64,000 nucleotides of DNA from NCBI GenBank assembly GCA_016722945.1, contig JAEQMT010000038.1, positions 682,001-746,000 on the forward strand, written 5' to 3'. The DNA comes from Desulfofustis sp. PB-SRB1 (GTDB lineage: Bacteria > Desulfobacterota > Desulfobulbia > Desulfobulbales > Desulfocapsaceae). A program made the translations under genes and the position numbers. Under the pieces are notes generated by a model. It searched no databases and was not told the origin of the DNA. It saw nothing but the letters and a program-made list of their open reading frames with translations. Position 1 is the first letter of the stretch. The number at the start of each line of letters is the position of its first letter. Below, one piece after another: positions 54,043-62,570 of the stretch.

Positions 54043-54621
54043 TTAATCATGACGTCCATCATCACGAGCTAAATAGCGAACGAGACATGAGTGTAACAAA
54101 AGCCAAGTTTTAAAATTCAAACGTGCTGCAATATTTGAATGATCAATTAAACACTGTTTTTCGATTGAATTAATAATTGTTAAATCTATGTAAAAATCAT
54201 TACCTATACTTCCCCATCTTGGTATAAAAACCCTTTTATAAAGCTTGTATTTTTTAAAATTACCAAGGATGTCGTCAGGTATGTCCTGAGGTATTGGGAT
54301 AAGAGGTGAGATATGCGTTAACTGCGGTATTATTAATGAAGTATCTTTTGATAAATCCCTAGCTAAATCACATGTATTCCCTAATATCACCCAATATTGA
54401 AATTCTTCATCAATTATTGCTACATCTCCATCACTGTCAATATAGACTGGGTCACTTTTTAATGTAATGATATCGCCTTGGAAAAATTCTTCCCCAATAA
54501 CACCATGAATAAAAAAATGATGGAATATTGATCCATCATCTATTAATTCCTTAATCTGCTGCCCTAATTCATTAAAATCATAAACAGGTGGCCAGCGGCC
54601 AAAATTTTCGGAAACATTCAT
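54043..54621 (-). CDS. Unknown protein, third gene of the TIGR04255 island
   Basis: 192 residues, AT-rich coding. A recognisable stretch is EFQYWVILGNTCDLARDLSK followed by TSLIIPQLTHISPLIPIPQD, which recalls families with a W.V.S/N.CDL motif near mobile or defence genes, but I cannot name one. The C-terminal part is helical with FKTWLLLHSCLVRYLARDD. Start overlaps the middle gene by 4 bp. Confidence 0.65.
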   Translation of the reverse strand: MNVSENFGRWPPVYDFNELGQQIKELIDDGSIFHHFFIHGVIGEEFFQGDIITLKSDPVYIDSDGDVAIIDEEFQYWVILGNTCDLARDLSKDTSLIIPQLTHISPLIPIPQDIPDDILGNFKKYKLYKRVFIPRWGSIGNDFYIDLTIINSIEKQCLIDHSNIAARLNFKTWLLLHSCLVRYLARDDGRHD

Positions 54622-55016
54622 GTCCTTCCGTTGACCATGATCTTTTTAGTTTTGACTGGGATCTGGCTGAAAAATAGGTCGGCTTCTCTTTCCGCTTCAT
54701 CATCACCTTCAAGGAAGGCTATTTGATTCAGGATGTTAAAAGATGCAGATATGTCATTTTCCGAACCACTAGGTAAAGCAACTGATGTTTCTATATCAGA
54801 CCATGTTGGGCTGTCAGATAAGTATAGCTTATTGACGATATAACTATCGCTCCCCTCCATTGTTGTAGGGAGGCAAGCCCGTGTTGGTGGCTGAAAAACA
54901 GAACCACTATTGAGCAGAATGGCACCACAAAATACCAGCGTTTTAGTCATGTCAGCAATAGAGTATTGTGAACTTTGGCTTTGCAAAAAATTGTCATAAA
55001 GCTCTGTATTATACAT
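54618..55016 (-). CDS. Unknown protein, middle gene of the TIGR04255 island
   Basis: 132 residues. KTLVFCGAILLNSGSVFQPP could be a membrane or buried helix. The rest is polar and acidic (EGDDEAEREADLFFSQIPVK). No family recognised. It overlaps the TIGR04255-like gene by 8 bp and the downstream gene by 4 bp, so all three are made from one mRNA, probably in fixed ratio. Confidence 0.65.
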   Translation of the reverse strand: MYNTELYDNFLQSQSSQYSIADMTKTLVFCGAILLNSGSVFQPPTRACLPTTMEGSDSYIVNKLYLSDSPTWSDIETSVALPSGSENDISASFNILNQIAFLEGDDEAEREADLFFSQIPVKTKKIMVNGRT

Positions 55017-55746
55017 TGTCGTACTCCGGATTAAGTGTTTCCAAAAATTCTGGCCTCAACAAATCAAAAAAGACCGTTAAAGAAACCTCATGCTGCTTAT
55101 CTATTAATGCAACCAGTTCTTCAAAAGCTATGCTGTCTTTAGGCTCTATAAATGTATCCGTATCAATAATGGAGCCTATATATTGATTGTCCTCTCGTCG
55201 TATAACCGTATTGTTTTGTATATTAACTCTAGTTATCAACTCATCATGTTCAAATATCGTGCTAATCGTTGTTTGCTTAGCGACAAGCGGTTGTTCGTTG
55301 AGTTTAATTGACAATGTTATCTTTTCAAAAATATCAGTTTTAAAAAAATCAATATATCTCATCCCAATTCTCTTAAAAGATTTAACAATTCCTGATTTTT
55401 CCAATTGCCCAATAATGTGTTGTAGAAAAGGATAAAAATTATCTTTCCAACCGACATAGTCTCCTGAGGTGCCAAGAGAGATTACACTTGGACCAACACT
55501 TAATCGATAGCTTCCAGAAACTGATTGATAGCAGGGTGCAAATTTCAATTGAGGATCATTACGCCTTATTTCTTCTGGAATCTCAGCAATCGGCAATTTT
55601 TTGAAATTTGAGAACTCGTCACGAACCACACTGAACAACATACCTAGTACTGCATCAGGTGGGATTTCACTCTCAAATCGAAATTCCACGACAGCGTCAA
55701 TTATTGGATCAGGTGTAATTTTAGTCGGCCTTGGCATGAATTGCAC
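55009..55746 (-). CDS. TIGR04255-family-like protein
   Basis: 245 residues. The opening PDPIIDAVVEFRFESEIPPD and the central RIGMRYIDFF are the hallmarks of the TIGR04255 family, a sporadic bacterial family of unknown function of about 260 residues. First gene of the three-gene operon; low GC compared with flanking genes. The pattern of scattered occurrence plus two partner genes suggests a self-contained accessory system, but nothing here shows its activity. Confidence 0.75.
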   Translation of the reverse strand: MQFMPRPTKITPDPIIDAVVEFRFESEIPPDAVLGMLFSVVRDEFSNFKKLPIAEIPEEIRRNDPQLKFAPCYQSVSGSYRLSVGPSVISLGTSGDYVGWKDNFYPFLQHIIGQLEKSGIVKSFKRIGMRYIDFFKTDIFEKITLSIKLNEQPLVAKQTTISTIFEHDELITRVNIQNNTVIRREDNQYIGSIIDTDTFIEPKDSIAFEELVALIDKQHEVSLTVFFDLLRPEFLETLNPEYDNV

Positions 55747-56043
55747 ACTTGGTTATAGAAATTTAATCGGCATGTTGCAGCATAGATCAGAAGAAATTTT
55801 TCTTACAATACAAAACGATCTAATCATTGTGAATCGGATTGTGAATGAACATTCAGAATAAAAGCCACCTCAGCTACGACACGCCCCAACAATTACTTAT
55901 CTGAACGGATTGCGACCAGATAATACGGAAATTGTGGGGTTAGCGATAGCTCAATCAGTGTGCCAATTACGATTCTCATTATTGGGCTGGTCCAAAATCC
56001 ATGGGGCTTTTCGCCTCTTTCGCCGTTTTGCCTCTTCGTCGTT
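55747..56043. other. Upstream region of the three-gene island
   Basis: AT-rich near 55750-55860, likely containing the operon promoter on the minus strand; no confident -35/-10. The remainder shows no gene. Confidence 0.45.
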
Positions 56044-56200
56044 TCAAGTGGAATTGATGAGGTTGCCTATTGGTGAACCGATAAGGTAGATCATTGCGAT
56101 AAAGGTCTTGGGGTTACGATACCCTCGTGCTCTGGCACGGGCAGCCTGGAAGATACTGTTAAAGCCTTCCAGTCGAGCAGTGCTGTGCTGAGCAGAATAA
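56044..56200 (-). pseudogene. ISL3-family transposase, C-terminal fragment
   Basis: About 50 residues: HSTARLEGFNSIFQAARARA and RGYRNPKTFIAMIYLIG, the conserved C-terminal block of ISL3/IS204 transposases with the catalytic E. Upstream it fuses with the inverted GTGGTCTGTCC repeat (56201-56220), so the rest is gone. Confidence 0.75.
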
Positions 56201-56272
56201 GGGGGACAGACCACGTTTTTCTTGTGTGCGCAGCGCACGGAGCAACCACCTGAGTCCCGGGAAGAGTAGTGC

Positions 56273-56355
56273 CAGCAATTTTCATTTGCCGATCATCATT
56301 TCGAGGATTTCTCAGTAATGTACACGGGGAAAACGTGGTCTGTCCATTATTTTCC
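56273..56355 (+). repeat. 83-bp direct repeat, right copy
   Basis: Partner of 53931-54013, same orientation and exact length. It marks the right border of the island. Confidence 0.9.
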
Positions 56356-56356
56356 A

Positions 56357-56521
56357 TTAAAAGTCAATGCTTTTTCATTGATACTGAGTATCGGCGATCG
56401 CGGTATTATCAAGAGTGCTCAAGTCCAGGAGTTACAACAGGTTGGTTTTACTACGGATAAAGGCTTTTACCCACGGATAGACCTAGAAAAGAATAAATCG
56501 CTCGCTGCCCCTATCAAATAA
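56357..56521 (+). pseudogene. Short transposase fragment (IS1634/IS4-like)
   Basis: The frame reads ILSIGDRGIIKSAQVQELQQ then VGFTTDKGF, like the second catalytic-Asp block of IS1634-type transposases (GDRGMIKSAQ). It begins with AAAAGTCAATGCTTTTTCAT, which also occurs at 17001-17024 by the vapBC pair 1. Confidence 0.55.
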
Positions 56522-56875
56522 GCCCCTTTCCCGTGATCGTGCCCCGGGAGGGTCGCTCTCCTGAGCGACCTACGGAAATAGCTCTTTCATAAAAACCGGC
56601 ATATGAAAACGGGAAGTGCAGCAGGCAGGCGGTAGGTCGGGCCGAGGCACGAGCCCCAACAATAAGGGAGAACATCGCTAGAGCATGGGGATAGAGCTAC
56701 AGTCTTTGAAATTTCAACCGAAGCAATCACAAACATGGCAAAACTATAGTTACGTATTGCGTCACCGGAATACACCATAACGCACCCCTCGCGCTGGCAA
56801 TAGCACTGGCCTATTAGTGCCGGCGGTGTTAGACTTACAGGGTAGTTTTCAAACCAAAAACCAAAGAGGATTATC
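56522..56875. other. Intergenic region upstream of the MBL-fold gene
   Basis: No gene. A perfect hairpin GGTCGCTC-TCCT-GAGCGACC is at 56551-56570, without a T-run, probably a REP-like repeat. The leader of the next gene with AGAGGA is at the right end. Confidence 0.55.
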
Positions 56876-57823
56876 ATGGCCGACGTTTCCCGTTTTGGCA
56901 TCGAGCCCATTGATACCCATTACACGCGGCCCGGCCACGCCGCAGCTCATCTGCTGATGGAGGGTGACCAGGTGGCCGTAGTGGATTGCGGTACCACCCT
57001 GGCCGTGCCGCTCATTGTCGAAGCGCTCACCAGGCGCAACCTTGAACTCGCGCAGGTGAGCGCCATTATCGCCACCCATATTCACCTGGATCACGCTGGC
57101 GGCGCCGGGGCGCTTTTGGCACAATGCCCCCACGCGACGCTGTACGTTCATCACGTGGGCGCCGCTCATCTGATCGACCCGGCCAAGCTGAGCAATGCCG
57201 CCACCTCCATTTACGGTGAAGAACTCTTCGGCAACCGCTACGGCGTCATTGTTCCGGCTCCGGCCGAGCGGGTGGTGGCCGTGGAAGACAGCTTCGAGTT
57301 GCAATTGGCGGGACGGGTTTTGCGGTTTTACGACACTCCCGGTCATGCCCGGCACCACTGCTGCATCTGGGATGAAAAAAGCCGCGGCGTCTTTGCCGGC
57401 GACGCCTTCGGCATCGGGTACAAAGAACTGCGGAGCACTGAAAAAGACGAACCCTTTCTCTTCCCCACCTCCAGCCCCGCCGCCTTTGACCCGGCGGCCA
57501 TGGAAACGTCGATTATGAAGATGATGGAGCTGGCTCCGGACTATCTTTACATCACCCATTACGGACCGGTGGTCGCCGCCCCCGCCGCGGTGGCCAGACT
57601 GCTTGACCAGGTGCGGGGTTTCGCCGCCCTGCTACCGCTTTTACCGGAGCTGAGTAACGACCAGCTTGCCGCCAGGGTGTTTGCCATCATCTCCGAGGCG
57701 TACATGGACTACCTGGGCAACGAAGCCCCGCCGGCAGAACTGGGTGAACTGCTCACGGAAGATGTGGATCTCAATGCCCAGGGCATCGAGATATGGGGCA
57801 AGCGGATGTGGAAAAACGGGTGA
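56876..57823 (+). CDS. MBL-fold metallo-hydrolase
   Basis: 315 residues. The metal-binding motif is IIATHIHLDHAGGAGAL (about 64-80), with further ligands in DTPGHARHHCCIWD (about 150) and FAGDAFGIGY (about 170) and a late His in YITHYGP (about 225). It matches the glyoxalase II/hydroxyacyl hydrolase type with a C-terminal extension. Substrate unknown, probably a thioester or lactone. Monocistronic. Confidence 0.88.
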   Translation: MADVSRFGIEPIDTHYTRPGHAAAHLLMEGDQVAVVDCGTTLAVPLIVEALTRRNLELAQVSAIIATHIHLDHAGGAGALLAQCPHATLYVHHVGAAHLIDPAKLSNAATSIYGEELFGNRYGVIVPAPAERVVAVEDSFELQLAGRVLRFYDTPGHARHHCCIWDEKSRGVFAGDAFGIGYKELRSTEKDEPFLFPTSSPAAFDPAAMETSIMKMMELAPDYLYITHYGPVVAAPAAVARLLDQVRGFAALLPLLPELSNDQLAARVFAIISEAYMDYLGNEAPPAELGELLTEDVDLNAQGIEIWGKRMWKNG

Positions 57824-58188
57824 GAACTTCCGCTTGTTCTTGGCGGTCATGTCTCCTTCTCGCATGAAAGGCCTAACCCTGATCGAATCTTATCCACACT
57901 GAGTCGATTTTCCGCGACTCGCTATGATACCACCAAACAAGGATAGCCTTCCCCTTGCACCCGACAAACATGTGGTAAGCGGGTTTGCTATCGCAGACTG
58001 GAATTGGCAGTGAGCCGCCGGTAGCGCTGGAACGATTATTTCTGTCACCACGCATCCGGTTACTGAATCAGCCGTGGTATTTCACCATTTCTTTTCTTCT
58101 ACAGTTACCGGCCATGTTCAGCTCTCGTAAGCCTGTAACCCATTGAAATTACACAACCTGGTTTTCTCCAGACTTGAGCCCGAAATTG
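57824..58188. other. Intergenic region between convergent genes
   Basis: No gene, no clear terminator. Only short unlikely frames are seen. Confidence 0.5.
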
Positions 58189-59469
58189 TTACAGTCCCAG
58201 CGCCGCAAGTTCAGGGCCCAGGTAGGCACGTTCGTTCTCTCCAAGTATGCCCAGCGAAAGGCAGATAAGGGTCCAGAAATGGACCACGTGATAGCCTCCA
58301 CCGTAATGGTCTCCAATGTCTTCCATCTGGGAATGGCAGTTATGGCATGGTGTTAATACATATCTGGCACCGGTGGCGGCAATCTGATCGAATTTGCGTC
58401 TCCCATAGATTCTTCTTTGGTCAGTCATACCGGCCTGCAGGAAGCCCCCGCCACCGCCGCAGCAATAGTTGGCGCTGCGGTTTGGCTGCATATCGATGAA
58501 GTTTTCTTCCCCTACCAGGGATTTGGTGACAAATCTCATGTCTTCGGCAATCTCATCACCATACGCCTTGCGAACAATCTGGCAGGGATCCTGAACGGTG
58601 AATTTCAGTCCCGCGGTATTCCAGTCTGCGTTTACCGGCAACTTACCTTCTCGTATCCAGCGGGCGTAATAGGTGACGAGATTGGCAAGTTCAAAATCCG
58701 CCTCCATGCCGAAACGGTTTATCGCGTTCCACATGGTATAATAGGAGTGTCCACATTCGGTATTGAGCCATACTCGACAGCCAAGCTCATTTACCGCATC
58801 GACCCGCTGTTGTATGACTTGATGCCAGGCCTCCTCATCCCCGGAGAACATGCAGAAATTCTCAGCGGCCCAGCCCTTGGAGGAGTAGGTCCAATCAGCT
58901 CCGACCAGGTTAAATATTTTCCAGAGCGGGACCATTTCATCCGGCTCACTCATCGGCTCCCGGGAATTCTGGTTGACAAAGAAAAAAGCACCCTTTTTGT
59001 CCATCGGTGCAACCATGTCCTTGAATTGAGGCTGCAGTTCCCGCACCTCTTCAAGCACATCCTGTACCACAAAGACAAAATCCTCAGGGGGCAGCCCCAT
59101 GGCACTGGTACTGCTGGTTGACCGGGTCAACTCACAGGAGCGAACGATGCCGGAGGGTTTCAGCTCTTTGGGCCAGTTACTCCGGGCAGCGAAAACAAGT
59201 TGCGCAATGTCAATATCCATGGGACATACATGCTGGCAGCGTTTGCATTGCGTACACATCCAGACCCAGGGGGTTTTCGAGAGTTCCTCATCCATTCCGA
59301 GCATTGCCATCCGAATGAATTTTCGCGGGTCCATATTCTCCAGACCCGAGGCGGGGCATCCGGAGGAACAGAGACCGCAGGTAAGACAGGAATCAAAGCT
59401 GGCTCCTTCCGGCAGAAGCTGACTGGCAAGCTCTTTGAAGTTCAATTTTTTTATCGGGGTATCTGACAT
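58189..59469 (-). CDS. glpC: Anaerobic glycerol-3-phosphate dehydrogenase iron-sulfur subunit GlpC-like
   Basis: 426 residues from ATG 59469, preferred over an upstream start for its AAGGAAG site. Two 4Fe-4S motifs: CLTCGLCSSGCP (about 28) and CTQCKRCQHVCP (about 72). Two CCG-type cysteine-rich motifs follow, the second with NYCCGGGGGFLQAG (about 335) and TPCHNCHSQ. It probably passes electrons from GlpAB to the membrane quinone or heterodisulfide-reductase-like partners. In E. coli GlpC anchors the complex; here it is the last gene of the operon. Confidence 0.85.
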   Translation of the reverse strand: MSDTPIKKLNFKELASQLLPEGASFDSCLTCGLCSSGCPASGLENMDPRKFIRMAMLGMDEELSKTPWVWMCTQCKRCQHVCPMDIDIAQLVFAARSNWPKELKPSGIVRSCELTRSTSSTSAMGLPPEDFVFVVQDVLEEVRELQPQFKDMVAPMDKKGAFFFVNQNSREPMSEPDEMVPLWKIFNLVGADWTYSSKGWAAENFCMFSGDEEAWHQVIQQRVDAVNELGCRVWLNTECGHSYYTMWNAINRFGMEADFELANLVTYYARWIREGKLPVNADWNTAGLKFTVQDPCQIVRKAYGDEIAEDMRFVTKSLVGEENFIDMQPNRSANYCCGGGGGFLQAGMTDQRRIYGRRKFDQIAATGARYVLTPCHNCHSQMEDIGDHYGGGYHVVHFWTLICLSLGILGENERAYLGPELAALGL

Positions 59470-59537
59470 AGTTGCTTCCTTGAAGTAATGTACCGCCTGT
59501 GACACGTCATAAAATCGCTGCTGGTCTGGTCAAGCAC

Positions 59538-60833
59538 TCAGGCAGCAGCCGGCTGCAGCACTGAAAGGGCCGCTTGAACTGCTTTATATGCAGTGGCGAC
59601 AGCAATACCCGCCCCACAACGTCCCCGAATCCAGTCCTGGTGAGCAAGAAGTATGCCGGCACCAAAAAGACCATGGTGAACCACCTTCCCATCACGGTCA
59701 AGTGGCCGGAATTGTTCGTCCACCTCTATTCCGGCTCGGTGAACGTCGTGCCCGAGATTGTCCATGTATTGGTGGCGGTACCAGAGGTCTCGGGAAGCAG
59801 GCTGGGTGACGGGAAGCCCAAACAATGGTTCAGTGATACGCTCCATGTGAGCCTCGAGGCCGCCGCTGATAAAACGGCCGGTGGCAAGAATTACGGCCCG
59901 GGAACTGATGTGAATAGGACCGTAGTTGTCCTTGAGATCAAGTTGAATGGTGTTTGCCTGCAGATCCGTAGACACCACTTTTTGCTGTGGAATCAGGGTG
60001 AGACCCTTTTGCGGGAAAACTTGCTCGAACAGTTCGCGCAGACGGATGCCCGGGACTGATGGAGGCATGGTGGGGATCTCGAAAATCGGCCTGCCGATAC
60101 GATCCTGCAGGTCAGCCATGACCCTGTCCGGTGCATGGATGCCAAAGACGGCCGGCATGCCGATAGCCTCCGCATCAGTTGCTAACCCTTTCACAACCTC
60201 AGCAAGTTTTGCACGGTTAGCGGGAACTTCAAGAGCGCGGGCGAGGACTTCAGGGTATATTTCAGCCTGGTCAATTTCCGGGAAAGAGATCCGTTCATGG
60301 CGAAGTTGTGGCCAGTCAGTCTTCAGATTGGCTACTATCTGGCGACTGCTGAACCCCTTTAGTCCCTTGAAGTCAATGATGATACATTGAGCTTTGCGCG
60401 CAAAGGCATCAACACCTGCCTGCATTGTCGCCGGTACACTGAGAGTTTTTTTCAGTGTTCCCCCGGGGGTCAGTGCGTCCAGATTCCGGTCGCCCGGTTT
60501 TCCGTAGGTGATTCCGCATTCGGCAAGAAAGGTGATAAATTCCTCAAAGGACGCCCTGATATCATCTTCCGCGATTCGGGCCAGAGGATGAAGCGGTTCA
60601 CTCTCACGCAGCCTTCTGATGCCTTCCCAAGGATCGCTGATACTCGCCCCGCTGCCACCTGTGAGACTGCCGAGAAGATCAAAATAGCCCGTTGTATAGG
60701 CCAGGGCTCCGGTATTACCTGCCTGGGCAGTCCTGATGTTTCTGCGCAGAGCAAAAGAACTTGCCGCGACTCCGGCGAGTCCGGAGCCGATTATGGTCAA
60801 ATCGGTATCGATGTGACGAGTGTTTTGTTTCAC
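59538..60833 (-). CDS. glpB: Anaerobic glycerol-3-phosphate dehydrogenase subunit B
   Basis: 431 residues, starting with GTG. The N-terminal dinucleotide-binding motif is LTIIGSGLAGVAASSFALRR. YTTGYFDLLGSL and the late FGAGILLAHQDWIRGRCGAG-IAVATAYKA match GlpB. It is the FMN-type subunit that works with GlpA to oxidise glycerol-3-phosphate to dihydroxyacetone phosphate without oxygen. 21 bp after glpA. Confidence 0.92.
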   Translation of the reverse strand: MKQNTRHIDTDLTIIGSGLAGVAASSFALRRNIRTAQAGNTGALAYTTGYFDLLGSLTGGSGASISDPWEGIRRLRESEPLHPLARIAEDDIRASFEEFITFLAECGITYGKPGDRNLDALTPGGTLKKTLSVPATMQAGVDAFARKAQCIIIDFKGLKGFSSRQIVANLKTDWPQLRHERISFPEIDQAEIYPEVLARALEVPANRAKLAEVVKGLATDAEAIGMPAVFGIHAPDRVMADLQDRIGRPIFEIPTMPPSVPGIRLRELFEQVFPQKGLTLIPQQKVVSTDLQANTIQLDLKDNYGPIHISSRAVILATGRFISGGLEAHMERITEPLFGLPVTQPASRDLWYRHQYMDNLGHDVHRAGIEVDEQFRPLDRDGKVVHHGLFGAGILLAHQDWIRGRCGAGIAVATAYKAVQAALSVLQPAAA

Positions 60834-60854
60834 AATGTTTTGTTGTTGTCGTGA

Positions 60855-62474
60855 TTATTCGGCTGATTCATCCATATTGTTTGCCTGATCGAGGCCGAGG
60901 AGGCCGCAATGAAGCGCCTCTGACAGTTCCATCTGGGCCATTTGCCGTCCCCATATGATTGGCCGTAACCCCTTGAACCGTTCGTTGAAGAACTTGCGCA
61001 TGTGATCCAGGCCTGTTTTATCCCGGTAATATCCACGATCGTAGAGGTAGGAGGCAATTCGCATCCCACAGAAAGAACCCTGGCAGGGCCCTTTCCCAAC
61101 CCGGGACCTGAGAGCGATGCCCTCGAGGGTCATTTCCTCTCCACCACTCGGAGCACATTTGATTATCTCGTCTATTGCTGACTGGGGCACCATCTCACAT
61201 TCACACAAAATGGAGTCATCCGGGTTGTTTGCCTGGAACCAGTATTTTGGTGAGGCCCCCGGTTCAGTCCAGCGGCAGGCCTCGCCATCTTGCATAGGCA
61301 GTTCTCTGGTCTTGCATCCGACGGTATTAGAGAGGCGTTCAGCAACAAGATCCGAGGCTCGTTCGGCCATGAGTCGGTAAGTGGTGAGTTTACCACCGGT
61401 AATGGTGCAAAAATTAGTCAGTTGGGAGCGATGATCCAGCAGGGCATACCCCCGTGTCACTTCACGATCACTTGCCTCAGCGCCGGGTTGAAGTAACGGT
61501 CGCACCCGCGAAAACGCCCTGATATAACGGGCATGTACAAGAGCGGGAACCATGGCGGAACCTTCTCTGATGTTTGTGTTTACCTCTTCCACCGTCGGCA
61601 CGATACTATCAAGTTCATCAACCCTGATCGACGTCGTGCCTAGAACAGAAACGGTGCCGCCGGGGACAAGAATATCCCCGTCGCCGGGTGGCCGGAGCCG
61701 ATGGATGACACGGTCGGTGAGTCGGTCGTGACTGATCAGCAATGTGCCCTTGGAATAGAGCAGGTTTACATCACTGCAGCCGGCAATCCGGGCAATGTTC
61801 ATGGCCCATGCACCGCCGGCATTGACCACCTGATGTGCCCGTATATCGAGTAGATCTCCGGTTCTGTTATCGCGACAGATTGCGGCGTCTATGGTTCCAT
61901 GCGAGATTCGAAAGGAAAGGACTTCGGTGTGGGGGCGGTATGCACTGCTGCTGCTGAGCTGCGCCTGGGCAACGTTTTCAAGGGCCAGGCGGAAGGGGTC
62001 AACCGTTGCATCGGGCAGGAGAAGGGCGGTATGTATTTTTTCTGTCAGGTGCGGTTCCATGGTCCTGGCTTCAGCCGGAGACAGTTCCTCACAGGCAATA
62101 CCAGCGGATGCGCAGCGCGCCGGAAATTGCGCGCCAAAGCCTGGGTCATCGTCTTCAACCCCGACAAAAAGCGCCCCCGTATTTTCGATGCATTGAGGGG
62201 CCAGCTGTTTCAGAATATCGCTTTCTTGACGACATTCTACCGCGGCCCGCAGGTCATTTGCCACATAGCGTGCCCCCGAATGGAGTAGACCATGATTGCC
62301 CCCTGATGCGCCGGCACAAAGATCGTGCTTGTCGATCAGCAGGCAGCGAATGCCGCGCAGGGACAAGTCTCGCATGATACCTGCACCAGTCAGCCCGCCT
62401 CCGATAATGAGAACCTCGGTTTCAAGCACTTTCAGCTCGGCATTGTCTTGTCTGGGGTTAGCTTGTGTGCTCAT
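60855..62474 (-). CDS. glpA: Anaerobic glycerol-3-phosphate dehydrogenase subunit A
   Basis: 539 residues. FAD-binding motif LIIGGGLTGAGIMRDLSLRG (about 19). The DAO fold runs to about 380 with GNHGLLHSGARYV. The C-terminal BFD-like [2Fe-2S] domain has CECEMVPQSAIDEIIKCAPS and KGPCQGSFCGMRI. It is the catalytic flavoprotein subunit. It lies between glpK and glpB, which supports glycerol use through kinase then dehydrogenase. Confidence 0.94.
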   Translation of the reverse strand: MSTQANPRQDNAELKVLETEVLIIGGGLTGAGIMRDLSLRGIRCLLIDKHDLCAGASGGNHGLLHSGARYVANDLRAAVECRQESDILKQLAPQCIENTGALFVGVEDDDPGFGAQFPARCASAGIACEELSPAEARTMEPHLTEKIHTALLLPDATVDPFRLALENVAQAQLSSSSAYRPHTEVLSFRISHGTIDAAICRDNRTGDLLDIRAHQVVNAGGAWAMNIARIAGCSDVNLLYSKGTLLISHDRLTDRVIHRLRPPGDGDILVPGGTVSVLGTTSIRVDELDSIVPTVEEVNTNIREGSAMVPALVHARYIRAFSRVRPLLQPGAEASDREVTRGYALLDHRSQLTNFCTITGGKLTTYRLMAERASDLVAERLSNTVGCKTRELPMQDGEACRWTEPGASPKYWFQANNPDDSILCECEMVPQSAIDEIIKCAPSGGEEMTLEGIALRSRVGKGPCQGSFCGMRIASYLYDRGYYRDKTGLDHMRKFFNERFKGLRPIIWGRQMAQMELSEALHCGLLGLDQANNMDESAE

Positions 62475-62570
62475 GACCTGGCTCCGTCACCGTGGTAATT
62501 GAGGATTGAAATTCTGTTCTGTGCCGCAGCAGCGGACGGCCAGTGATGAAGGGGATTGCCTGAATAATAG

